Positions 1-9,965 of a stretch of 64,000 nt of DNA are shown in pieces. A program made the position numbers and the translations under genes. Numbering within the stretch: position 1 is the stretch's first letter; every line of letters begins with the position of its first letter. Under the pieces are notes generated by a model. It did no database searches and was not told the origin of the DNA. It worked only from the letters and a program-made list of their open reading frames with translations. The DNA lies in the NCBI GenBank assembly GCA_019022495.1, contig JAFEKR010000021.1:310001-374000 (forward strand), read 5' to 3'. Source of the DNA: Epichloe hybrida. Lineage: Eukaryota; Ascomycota; Sordariomycetes; Hypocreales; Clavicipitaceae.

Positions 1-2009
1 CTGAGGCGAGAGGGCGAGAGGGTGAGATGGCGAGAGGACATGGCATCAACAGCGAAAACAGGCTCGGCCACCGCATCATCACTTTTGCCTAGACACGCTT
101 ACATACACTGACACGCACAAGACGCATCGTCGAACCACACATGTCTGGACTCTGGGGTAACGCGCGCAGGCCCGCACAGAAGGATGCCGGAATGGCCCGT
201 GGCTGTCCTGTGATGTCTTCAACTGCAGGCGAAATTCCTGGCTCCAATGTCTCAGCCTTTTTCAGCAATGGCCGTCGCAAATGGACATGACGGCGAGACG
301 GCAAGACGGCAAGACGGCAAGACGTGCGTCCACTGTTGCTATATTTGGAAAGCCAAGGTCGTGATTTAACAAACTTGATGATGGGGCGCGCTCGTTGTTG
401 CCGTCTGAAATGATGTTACCGAAAAGTTGGAGTCAGTAGTTCGTCTAGCTAGTCTAGCTCCATAATAACTTCTGATTACCGTGGCTGTGTACGGATTGTT
501 CCAAGACACTCCGCACAGCAAGCAGTGTTGCCTGGGTTGCCTGGCCCACACGGACCACCACTACGGATCCGTACTTATGTACTAATTACTGCGCCACACA
601 AAGGTTTTCATGACCAAGATTGAAAACTTGCAATGGCACGATAAGATCTGAGAGGAGTAAGAGGACTGATCCAGGCAGTACTCCGTATCCGCACATGTGT
701 TCTCTCCCCAATGTGACTGTCTCGCGCTTATTATCATCCATCTGCTGGGGTTTGTTGTTTCTTGCCTGTAGTCTACATGTTGTAGCGCTCGTGTCCATCA
801 ATGCCACCGATGATGGTATGGTTGGGCACGTCCACGAACAAGACGGAGTACAATATAATCCGTACATAGACCACAAACGCCTAACGTCTCAGTCACGTGC
901 CGCCATGAGCCAGCGTCAATTTTCTTAATCATGAAACGATGCGTTCATGCCGCTGACAATTGTGGCTTCACCTCACCTGTGCAACAAGTGACACGGCGAG
1001 ATGATGCAATGGGCGCCCATGCGAGGCACCAGACAGTTTGACTGCATGGACGTGTGTCGGGTGCATGTATGCATGCAGCGGGATGGTGCAACTACCCTGC
1101 CACCCGCATCGCTTGACTCGATCTACTACTACGCAGTACGGAGCACAGACAGACGATAGACGACAGACGACAGACGACAGACAAGAGATGACAGATAATA
1201 GACAACAGATCACAGACGACAGACGACAGACGACAGACGACAGACGACACACGAACACGACACACGACACACGACACATGACACACGACACACGACACAC
1301 GATAGATGACACACGACACACGACACACGACAGACCCCATCATGCTCGACCTGTAGCTGCCAGCTTGGCCCACGGCGCTCGGAAGCACCACCTCATCTCA
1401 AGGCCTGGCAGTCCGTCATCCATGTAAACCCGCCGTGATGATTCCTCGCCGTAGATCAAGAGGACGCTGGCCGAAACTGGCTTCCTAGGTCCGCCCTGAT
1501 CATTGTGCCAACCATCAGATGACTTTGTCCCATTTTCTCCGGATATCCCAGGAGCGAGCTCGTTCGTGTCAACTCTGGGTGTGGCACTTGTCTCGATGTG
1601 CGCATGGGCTTTCGGACGGGGTCTCGTAGTTGATTCTTCTTCTGAAGGCGAACAATCAAATTGGGTTTGTATGCGTCGTATACGGAGTACCTACCATGAG
1701 AGATGCCCGTCGCAGAGGAAGCCACGCGTCTTTGCTGGATGATGCTCAAATGCACTGCGAGTCAGCTGCCTTTCAAAAGGGATGTGATGAGGAAGTTGAT
1801 CATGTATGAGACGACGTCTCATCTCTCAAAAAGCACCAGTCCAGCTCGCCTATTCTTCACGAGTTGCTATATAATCATGTAAATCAGCAGCACATCGCGG
1901 AAGCGAGCTCTTGGTAATGGGATTTCTGAGCATGCCATGTTTTTTATTCAATGCGCGCTTTACATGGTTTTCTTTTTGGGCCTCCCGGTGTATCCATGAC
2001 CTCTTGGAC
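1..2009. other. Gene-poor left flank with simple tandem repeats
   Basis: I find no open frame with recognisable protein similarity on either strand. Visible structure is limited to simple repeats: a 9-bp GGCAAGACG-type repeat near 291-325 and a larger block at 1144-1333, listed separately. Several short TACGGAGTA or TACTCCGTA-like words occur (near 678, 845, 1133 and 1680). The stretch just downstream of the M20 gene (1750-2009) presumably carries its 3' UTR. Confidence 0.5.
1144..1333. repeat. Interspersed CAGACGA / CACGACA tandem repeat block
   Basis: About 190 bp are made almost entirely of imperfect 7-10 bp units: first CAGACGA-type units, then ACACGACAC-type units, interrupted by GATAGATGA variants. 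Units are adjacent with no unique spacers, so this is a minisatellite-like tract and not a CRISPR array. Several overlapping open frames run through it only because the repeat lacks stop codons. Confidence 0.85.
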
Positions 2010-3339
2010 TCATGCGGCATTGCCCTCCTCAAAGTCTCGTCTCACCCTCGCCGCCAGCTCGTCGTCTACAATCACGCGCAGCGCCAACATGGCCATGCCC
2101 TTTGCGCTCTTGACAGCGCACTCATGGGCCTCGGGCTTGCCCGCAGCCGCTGCGAACTTGGGGCTGTGCAGAGCGGCGTCCGGCTCGGTGGGGATGGCAA
2201 AGGCGCCGTGGAAGCCGGGAACCTCGTGAGACACATTGCCCATGTCTGTTGATGCGGTGAACGACTCGGGCGCCTTGATGGACACTTGCTCGCCTATCTT
2301 GGCCATGTCTTGTGCGTAGGTTTCGCAGAGACCTGGGTTGCTGATGACGTGTTTGTACGTGTCGGCGCTTGGGGGAGTCATCATGGTGTTAAATCAAAGA
2401 GCCTTTCATCACAGCGTTTTGGTATGGGCCATGAGACAAAAGATGCTTGAAGATGGAAAGGGGGTCATGGACTCACATGATATAGTTGCTGGTGCAGCCC
2501 GTGGCTGCGGCAGCGGCATCGATGCAAGCATGCACTCTCCTCTGCAGCTTCTCGCCTTGCTCGGTAGTCGGTGCCCTCACATACCAGTTCATCCGTGTAT
2601 AGTCTGGGATGACGTTTGGCACGGTACCACCCACCTCGAAGACGCCGTGGACGCGCTCATCCGGCCGCATCTGCTGTCGCAGCATGCTGACATTGTTGTA
2701 GGCGCCCACGGCGGCATCGAGGGCGTTTGTGCCGTTCCACGGCTCGCCGGCCGCGTGGGCCGATTTCCCCTTGAACTCGACGCGAAACTTGAGACTGGCG
2801 ATGAGGTCCAGGGCAGATATGCCCGTGATGCCACCGATGCCGTGTCTGGTGATGGGGTGAGCCATGATGGAGGCAGCAATGTCCTCGGACGGGCTGAACG
2901 CCCCGGCTTTGATGAGCCGGGCCTTGCCGCCGCCCCCTTCTTCCGCGGGCGTCCCGAGGATGCGCAGGCGGCCGTTTATGCCCAGCGTCTTCATGGCATG
3001 AGCGGCGCCCAGGAATGCACCAATGGAGGACGTGGCAATGAGGTTGTGCCCGCAGGCGTGGCCCATGTTGGGAAGCGCATCGTACTCGGCGCAGACGATG
3101 ACAAGTCGGCCACCCGAGCCGAACGTCACTTCGAAGCTGGTTTCGAGACCATATGTCTTACGTTGAGCGGTAAATCCCTGCTTCTCGAGAAAATCGGATA
3201 TGATGTCGTGCGCGAAGAACTCTTTGTAGCCTAGCTCAGGGTTCCCGTGGAGAGCTTGGTTGATTTTGTGCAGTGCGGGCGACTGCTGGTCGAGGTGGGC
3301 GTTGACTAGCTCCCGGACTCGTTCCCAGTCCACGGACAT
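2010..3339 (-). CDS. M20-family metallopeptidase / amidohydrolase (PM20D2-like)
   Basis: Predicted cytosolic zinc-dependent amidohydrolase of the M20 family, related to aminoacylase and the PM20D2 dipeptidase group. It would cleave amide or peptide bonds of N-acyl amino acids or small dipeptides; the substrate cannot be read from sequence. Two exons are proposed, 3339-2477 and 2367-2010, joined across a GTGAGT...AAG intron that restores the frame and gives 406 aa, a normal family length. Family signatures are NPELGYKE (residues 33-40), the metal-binding GHACGHN (93-99) and PAEEGGGG (131-138) with the catalytic and bridging Glu pair. The dimerisation or lid domain follows from about residue 180. 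The acceptor has a weak CCCCCAAG context, so the exon 2 start is less sure than the rest. There is no signal peptide. Confidence 0.88.
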
Positions 3340-4027
3340 GATTTTCGAGGCCGTGGGGGGTTCTTTTTTTCTCAGGAGAAGAGTGTCGATAAGTTGGATG
3401 GTGAATTCAGTGCCTTGTGGGCGGCCGTGGAGCTATTTTGTGTGCAAAACTTGTTCACATCTCATGGCAATCCTTCGATAAAACAGTCTTGTTCTGATAC
3501 GAGAACTAATCCATAAAACAAAAGACCAGAGAACTATTCAGTAGTGGAAGAAGAATCATTCATCTCGTCTCATTCCCAAGCAGAGAGATGTCCAGGATGA
3601 TGTGTCTGGCGTCCGTCGTCGGTCGACCAGCCAGAGTCAGCCTCCGTTGCGGGGTGTGGCACAAGTTTTGCCGATGGTCAGTCGGCATACGCCAGTTTGA
3701 GCACCGGCCGCAGCATTGTTCGTCGCACAGCATGGAAGCGAGGCCGACGGAAGGAAAGAAGGGAAAAAAAAGAAACTGCCTTCTCGTTGGCCATCGGAAG
3801 AAATATATATAGCCATACTCCGTGGACAGAAACCAGGTCCAGCCAGACACTTGCAAAATGTTCCAAGAGCGTCCGTCCTTGCCGAGTTGCTTTATTATTA
3901 AGAAGAGTGCGAGAACAGCAAGGCACGGGTGGGATTTCACGAAGAAAAACTTGATTGAGGGCAGAACTCGCTTGAGGGATATTAAAAAAAGAAACAGCCG
4001 TGCAAGGAAAGCATCGTGGAACGATTT
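3340..4027. other. Intergenic, M20 gene promoter side
   Basis: No supportable gene. A 168-aa frame runs through it on the minus strand but it overlaps the tRNA and has no family resemblance. An oligo-A run on the + strand (T-run on the tRNA strand) near 3985-3996 is the likely Pol III terminator of the tRNA gene. Confidence 0.5.
3985..3996 (-). terminator. Probable Pol III terminator of tRNA-Ile
   Basis: On the minus strand, downstream of the tRNA 3' end, the first long T run (TTTCTTTTTTT-type) lies about 32-43 nt beyond the discriminator base. Runs of four or more T are the standard Pol III stop. No shorter T run lies between it and the tRNA. Confidence 0.5.
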
Positions 4028-4111
4028 TGCTCCCGGCAGGGCTTGAACCTGCGGCCTCCGCATCACTAACGTTTATTAGTACGAAGCTCTAACCAACTGA
4101 GCTACGGAAGC
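4028..4111 (-). tRNA. tRNA-Ile (anticodon AAT) with a 10-nt intron
   Basis: The minus strand folds as a tRNA. The acceptor stem GCTTCCG/CGGGAGC has seven pairs including one G-T. The D arm GCTC...GAGC has a GG in its loop, the T arm is GCAGG/CCTGC around TTCAAGC, and the discriminator is A. The anticodon stem TCGTA/TGCGG pairs with two wobbles. The loop begins CTAATA, giving anticodon AAT after the invariant T33, so it is read as tRNA-Ile (IAU after inosine editing). The loop is 10 nt too long, which is explained by an intron just 3' of the anticodon, the usual position for nuclear tRNA introns. A and B boxes fit Pol III transcription. Confidence 0.9.
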
Positions 4112-4404
4112 TCTCCTTGCATGTCTGCTTGATGTCAGATGGATCGCTATTGTATATCATAATGTTTACAAGTCTTTTCTGGAAGAAATGCACCGACAAG
4201 TCCTTGCTTATTGCGGGTTGGAGCTTGATCATGTTCCTTGTCCCTGCATGTGATTGTTCGTATTCACTCATTATTAGTGTGGCCATGCAAACCGGTTTCC
4301 TCCCCCCCAACGGGACATGCTTACCGGTAAGTGGGGGATGCGCCTCGTGTTGGTGGAGTGAAAGAGGGGGAGGAAGGATCAGGGGGGGCCTTGCCAGGGC
4401 CGGC

Positions 4405-4512
4405 TCAGTGGTTGAGTGGGTGAATGGTTGGTGGGTGAGTTGGTGAGTGGGTGAATGGTTGGTGGGTGAGTTGGTGAGTGGGTGAGTGGTCAGTGGTCAC
4501 TGGTGAGTGGAT
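4405..4512. repeat. GGTGAGT-rich minisatellite, about 31-bp unit
   Basis: A 31-bp segment built of GAGTGGGTGAATGG and TTGGTGGGTGAG is repeated nearly exactly once, followed by degenerate GGTGAGT and CAGTGGT copies. It is purely tandem, with no spacers and no coding potential. Confidence 0.75.
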
Positions 4513-4588
4513 GCGTGTGGGTGGGTTCCAGGCCCCTGAATTGCGCCGGTGCAGGCACAGACACTACATACATGTATGTATGTGCGGA

Positions 4589-4878
4589 TGGGTGTGATAC
4601 ACGAAAACTCGGCCAAGTTCGCAGAGTGCACAATAATGCACATAGGACGCGCTAACCATTTGGCGCGGCAAACTTACATAGAATATTATAGAATCAAGTA
4701 TTTTATGATATATTACACTAGCGAGGGGCTCGCAAAGGCCCATGGAACAGCCAAGCTTACATACATGTATGTACATGTAGACGGTATTACAAAATAGCCG
4801 CCCCAATGGTGATCCACATGCGAGCTGTTCTGTGGGTCGTCTCTCCGAACTTCGCAGAGTCTTCGTGGATCACACCCA
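4589..4878. mobile_element. Candidate MITE-like element with 38-bp inverted ends
   Basis: Positions 4589-4626 and 4841-4878 are inverted copies of one another, matching at 33 of 38 bases when one arm is reverse-complemented; each begins TGGGTGTGAT from the outer end. The 214-bp interior is A/T-rich on its left side and has no coding potential. Size and structure fit a small non-autonomous DNA transposon. I could not find a convincing target-site duplication at the ends, so an ordinary inverted duplication is also possible. Confidence 0.4.
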
Positions 4879-5516
4879 CAAACAACGAAGTAGTCCGCAC
4901 CCCGTACGGGCACCCGCACGGGAAACGCTCGATTATTGACATGGACAAGTGAGATAAGAAGATGAGTCTGTCTACATGTACATACGGATTACATGACATG
5001 TAGCAATTGCGCCCCGGCCCGGCTTCGTTGCGGCCCCAGGCGAGGGGCATGCGTATAAAAAGGATCGATATTACGGATCGACATGACGGATCGATTTATT
5101 TTGTTGCTCACCTCAGCTCAGCTCGCGCATCCAATCCGCATGGTTGGCCGGCTTTATAAGTTACCCATAATAACAAACTCCCTCCTTCCTCACCTTCGCC
5201 CCTCGTTCCACGGCTTGCCAAGGCCTTTCTCGGTGCTCACCTCACGCATTCGGCCCTCCGCTTCAGGATAACAGAGAATAAATACCGGGCCTTCGCCGCT
5301 GGCGGACGTCCATCTTCTTCTCACCCCCGTCTCGCCTCCGTCTTCACCCCCAGTCTCGGTGCCTCATAAGGCTGTGGCGAGCGACGACTACGGCCACGGG
5401 CCGCCGAACACGAGCCGGTACCGCCACCAGCGCCGCCGCTTTGCTGTGGTCTTCATCCCTGTTTCTGTTGCCGAGTCTTGCGCAGTCAGCCATAACTACG
5501 TCTTGGAAGGGCTTCA

Positions 5517-6718
5517 ATGCCGCCTCATAACGATGTAGAGGCCTTCCACGAGGTCCTTCGTTCCAGTCGCCGCATTCTCGCTCTCTGTGGGGCCGGACTG
5601 TCCGCATCGTCCGGGTTGCCCACCTTCCGCGGCGTCGGAGGCTACTGGAGAAGTCACGATGCCACCAAGCTCGCCACGATGCGCGCTTTCATGACCGATC
5701 CCGGTCTTGTTTGGCTATTCTATGGTTACCGAAGACATTTGGCTCTACGAGCCACACCCAACGCAGGTCATCGGGCCCTCGCTGCGCTGGCCAAGGCCAA
5801 CTCCGACTTTCTTTGTTTGACCCAAAACGTGGACGGTGAGTAGCGACCAATTACGTACTAGTACACCGTACGAGCGAGCCTTTTATCCCTTTTTATTCCT
5901 TCTATTTTCCTTTTCTCCTCCCTTTCCCCTCTTTTTTTTGGGGGGGGTCCCTTTTCTTGGTAGTCGTTGTTGTCCCTAGTCAAGCTAATGATTGGGCGTC
6001 GTGTATCTTGCGCCTCTGCCTCGCAGACCTATCTCAACGAGCAGGTCATCCCTCATCGCAGCTTTGCACTCTACACGGCTCGCTCTTTGATATAAAATGC
6101 ACCACAGAAGGCTGCGGCTGGATCGAAAAGGGCAATATGAATGATCCCTTCTGTCCAGCCCTCGCTGCGGCATCCGAGGATCCTCCCGATGGCAAACCGC
6201 TGCCCCTCCTTGACCCATATCACCGAATCAAGCACGTCGCAGAAGAGGAGTTGCCGAGATGTCCGCAGTGCAAGGCCGGACTGCAGCGACCGGGGGTGGT
6301 GTGGTTTGGCGAGGAACTCGATGCCAACATGATCAACCGCACCAACGACTGGATTACTGCGGACAAGATTGTATGTTTTGCCAACGGCCTAGACCAACGG
6401 CCTAGACCAGCGGGCGTACTTGTTTGCTGCTCTACTCTACTCTACGCTACGAGCATGTGGCTGACTTGCTTGCAGGATTTGATGCTAGTTGTGGGCACAT
6501 CCGCGCAGGTGTACCCTGCGGCAGGGTACATATCGAGAGCGAGATTGCACGGCGCTCGAATCGTGACGGTCAATCCCGAAGCCGAAGATGAGGCCGAGTT
6601 GCACAAGATGCAACCAGGCGACTTCGCATTTGGGGAGGATGCAGCCGAGTGTCTGCCCAAGTTGCTGGAGCCAGCCATTGGCAAATTGCCAAGGAGCGGC
6701 GAGGAGGTGCATAAATAA
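5517..6718 (+). CDS. Class III sirtuin, SIRT5-type NAD-dependent protein deacylase
   Basis: NAD+-dependent lysine deacylase. Three exons are proposed: 5517-5835, 6027-6370 and 6476-6718, giving 301 aa. The first join (GTGAGT...CGCAG) rebuilds the NVDD-LSQRAG motif. The second removes 105 nt and joins directly to DLMLVVGTS. Visible motifs are GAGLSA (residues 25-30, NAD binding), the catalytic His in TLHGSLF (about 123), and zinc-binding Cys pairs CTTEGC and CPQC. The FYGYRR segment (about 68-73) keeps the Tyr and Arg that in human SIRT5 (Y102, R105) bind succinyl, malonyl or glutaryl groups, so desuccinylase/demalonylase activity is inferred. There is no evident mitochondrial presequence: the domain starts almost at residue 1. 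The second intron is a multiple of three and stop-free, so its retention would insert 35 residues. Confidence 0.9.
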
Positions 6719-7224
6719 AGATGTGATGAAGATAAGAATGGATACAATGAACAGAGACGTCACGCTATAAATAAGCGAGCGCAAGCACGCGCCAGACTGC
6801 CTGATCCTTTGTTTGCTTTTTCTTGCGTCGTTGATGAGCCAGAGTCGCAACACCTGACTGACTCTGCGTTTCTTGGCCAAGGACCATGTCGATGCAACCC
6901 TGGACGCTCCTTCCTCGCGCACTTGACGGGGCACTTACCCCGCACACTGTCCGGATTACACGGATCCCCATGTACGGATTACAGAGCATGGTAATTAATC
7001 CATACCAGACCTTGTTCCTTACAAGAGGGATAAGGGGGATGTGCCCATCATTATTACATATTATCTGGAGCCAACACGGCAGCTTCATTCCGATCAAGAC
7101 TACAACCTACATTATGGCCTTCACCGTTCGGGCAGCTTCAAGTCATCTGCGTCGGCACGCCACTTGAGCTCAGCCATCTCTGCATCGACACTTGAACACA
7201 CTTCAACAACTTGCCCTCGCCACC
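6719..7224. other. Intergenic between sirtuin and GH92 gene
   Basis: About 500 bp without a supportable gene. It should contain the sirtuin 3' end and the promoter of the GH92-like gene. The start of the latter is placed at 7225 because it is the first in-frame ATG and has a CACCATG context. Confidence 0.5.
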
Positions 7225-9094
7225 ATGCGCCGTCCCTCGGCCACCAATCTTGTGCAAGTGGTGTCTCTCGTCCCGTCACTGTCTGCGGCATCGATTACCC
7301 CCGATGTATTGTCCCTCATCAACCCTCTGATCGGCACCACGAATGGCGGCAATGTCTTTGCCGGCGCCACGCTGCCCTATGGCCTGGCAAAGGCCGTGGC
7401 CGATGTCGATGGCCAAAACACGGGCGGCTTTGGCATGGACGGCAGCAACGTGACTGGGTTCTCGAGCATCCACGATAGCGGTACGGGTGGGAACCCGAGT
7501 CTGGGCAACTTCCCATTGTTTCCACAGGTCTGCCACGATGACGACCTGAACAACTGCATGTTCCGCATTGGAGACCGCAAAACGCATTACAAGATGGACT
7601 CGGTCTTCGCGGAGCCAGGACAGTTTGGCATTCAGCTCGAATCTGGCATCCAAGCCAACATGACGGTTTCAAAGCACGCGGCACTGTACAAGTTCAAGTT
7701 TCCCGACTCCAAAGGCAATCATCCATTGATCTTGTTGGATTTGACAGATCTCTGGCAGAGTCGACAGAACGCTAGTGTAATCGTCGATGAGAAGTCCGGC
7801 AGGATGGTCGGGAATGGTACTTTCCTCCCCAGCTTCGGTGCTGGCTCGTACCAGCTTCATTTCTGCGTCGACTTCTTTGGAGCCGACGTCCATGACACGG
7901 GTGTGTGGGTGAACAACCGCGCAGGGACTGAGCCAAAGCACATCTACGTCACACGTGGTTTCAATCTCTTCTACCTTGAAAGTGGAGGTTTCGTCAGATT
8001 CAAGCCTGGTTCCGACAACACGGTCACGGCGCGAGTTGGTCTCAGCTTCAAAAATCATGAACAAGCATGTCGAAATGCCGAGAAGGAGATCCCGGACCCT
8101 TTGAAGAACTTCGATAGCCTGGTCAACGCGGCCCGGAAAGCATGGCAAGATAAGCTTGATCCCATCTCGGTCAAGCCTGGCGGAGCGGACAAGGATCTCC
8201 TCGTCAGCTTCTGGAGCGGCGTCTATCGCAACATGATTTCACCGCAGAATTACACGGGTGAGAATCCCCACTGGGATACTGGATTTCCGTACTTTGATTC
8301 GTTTTACTGGTATGTTTGATTTCAAAAAAAAACAAAAAAGCTGCAGGCATGCTTAAACTTTGCTTTTAACCGACGTCCCTAATTCGTTCGTTCTTGTTCC
8401 GCAGCATCTGGGATAGCTTTCGCGCTCAACACCCGCTCTTGACAATTATTGACCCCGAAGCTCAGACGCAAATGGTTCAGTCCTTGTTAGACATGTACAA
8501 GCACGAAGGCTGGCTACCCGACTGCCACATGTCCATGTGCCAAGGATGGACCCAGGGAGGATCCAACGCTGATGTGGTGCTCGTCGATGCCTACGTCAAG
8601 AATCTCAGTTCCACCATCGATTGGGAGCTCGCTCTCGAGGCCATTACTACTGACGCAGAAAAAGAGCCTCTGGAGTGGTCCCATCACGGACGTGGCGGTC
8701 TGCAGAGCTGGCGCAAATACAACTACATTCCCTACTTGGACTATGATCCTCTCGGCTTTGGCACCAACTCACGCAGTGTGTCACGGACGCTTGAGTATGC
8801 CTACGATGACTTTTGCTTGGCTACCCTTGCGGGAGGCCTAGGGAAAAACGGCGTGCAGAAAAAGTATATGCGGCGTAGCATGAACTGGCAGAACTTGTGG
8901 AAGAAAGATCAAACTTCCATCATCAAGGGAAAGGACACAGGGTTCCAGGGGTTTTTCCAGCCAAAGTATATGAACGGCACTTGGGGGTTCCAGGACCCAA
9001 TCGCCTGCTCGCCTCTCACAAGCTTTTGCTCGCTGACGGGGAATCCAAGCGAAACGTTCGAGGCGAGTATTTGGCAATATCTCTTGTAAGTCAT
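7225..9094 (+). pseudogene. GH92 alpha-1,2-mannosidase, 3'-truncated
   Basis: Glycoside hydrolase family 92 exo-alpha-mannosidase, normally a secreted calcium-dependent enzyme that trims alpha-1,2-linked mannose. Exons 7225-8309 and 8405 onward join cleanly (TGGTATGT...CCGCAG) into SFYC-IWDSFR. N-terminal hallmarks are NPLIGTTNGGNVFAGATLPYG and later CQGWTQGGSNAD. The start ATG has a CACCATG context; a weak hydrophobic leader follows. The reading frame stops at 9089, about 589 codons in, where fungal relatives run to roughly 770-800 residues. The missing part includes the family's GNDD-G segment with the catalytic base region. A good donor (GTAAGT at 9086) sits at the break and an acceptor-like CCCAG occurs near 9160, but none of the downstream frames resembles GH92. 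I read it as a truncated relic, possibly still transcribed. Confidence 0.7.
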
Positions 9095-9965
9095 AGTTCT
9101 ACGCCAAGGAGACTCCCCGTGCCGAATTTCGCACTTTTTTCCTCGGGCTCTTTTCCCAGTATCGTAGACTGGCGGGCACTGACCTCGGTATGGCAGTTGA
9201 AGTTACCGCAGCCTCACATCGCAGCCTCAAATCTGGGGCATCACCCTCGTCATCCCCTTTTCGTTGGTTGATGCAAATGCACACGCATTATGCTTGTTAC
9301 TTCGTGTATGATGGGCTTTATCTAAAGACGTAGATTTATTTATTCATAGTCCAAAGCTTAAAACAAGCTTCCTTTTTCCCTCTTAGATTCCGACCTTTTA
9401 GATAGGAAAATCATCTTGTTCACTTCTTCCCACCCTTTGACGGCCTGCACCATTCCACAGCAGTAAATGCACGGCGACAGGCCTGTCCAACGGCAGGCAG
9501 GGCGAAGCCTGAACATTGTCCAAATCGTCGCTCGAAGGTCTGCCTTTGAGCGCGCGGTGGAGAGCGGAATGAAAGCCTCGGCGTCACCGAGTCCCGCTGC
9601 TCCCGTTCCCGGCGGACGGACTGGCACCCTGTTTCCCCACCAAAGATACTCAGTTGTACAACGTAAAAACCATCATGGCCAAGTCTTAATAAAACCCTTC
9701 GTTGCGAGTCGTAGCGACCACACCCTTTTTTTCCCTTCTTTCTCAATCTACTTGAACAGCATCTTGGACTCAATTAGTGAATGGGGTGTTTTTTTTTTTT
9801 TTTTTTTCCTTGACCTATTCCTCTTTCCTGCTATACATCATCCACACTGTGCTTCATTGCACGGGTACGTACCCTTTCTGAGTTCCCCCCCCTCCACAAC
9901 ACGCACAAATTCAAGGTCACACGGAGTACATGCACGACCTGTCTCACCCCCCCCCCCCCAACACC
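9095..9965. other. Intergenic, downstream of truncated GH92
   Basis: I searched all frames here for the missing GH92 C-terminus and saw none. A 251-aa + strand frame (9467-10222) overlaps panB in another frame and has no family resemblance. A T-run near 9788-9807 and a C-run near 9949-9959 precede the panB start. Confidence 0.5.

Larger units (their letters stand above)
4112..5516. other. Intergenic with repeats and an inverted-repeat element
   Basis: No gene supported. It holds a GGTGAGT-rich tandem tract (4405-4512), repeated ACATACATGTATGTA palindromes (near 4566 and 4758) and the inverted-repeat segment 4589-4878. The part from about 5150 to 5516 is C/T-rich on the + strand and lies directly upstream of the sirtuin start, so it probably includes its promoter and 5' UTR. 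Confidence 0.5.

Noticed and set aside
1144..1333. CRISPR-like repeat array
   Set aside because: Units are 7-10 bp and contiguous without spacers; it is a simple minisatellite in a eukaryotic genome.
2338..3234. 298-aa plus-strand frame opposite the M20 gene
   Set aside because: Antisense shadow of the conserved amidohydrolase exon.
3560..4066. 168-aa minus-strand open frame
   Set aside because: It overlaps the tRNA-Ile gene, is Phe/Leu-rich by composition and matches no family.
9097..9271. Extra exon completing the GH92 protein
   Set aside because: Splice signals are good but the roughly 35 encoded residues have no resemblance to the missing GH92 region.
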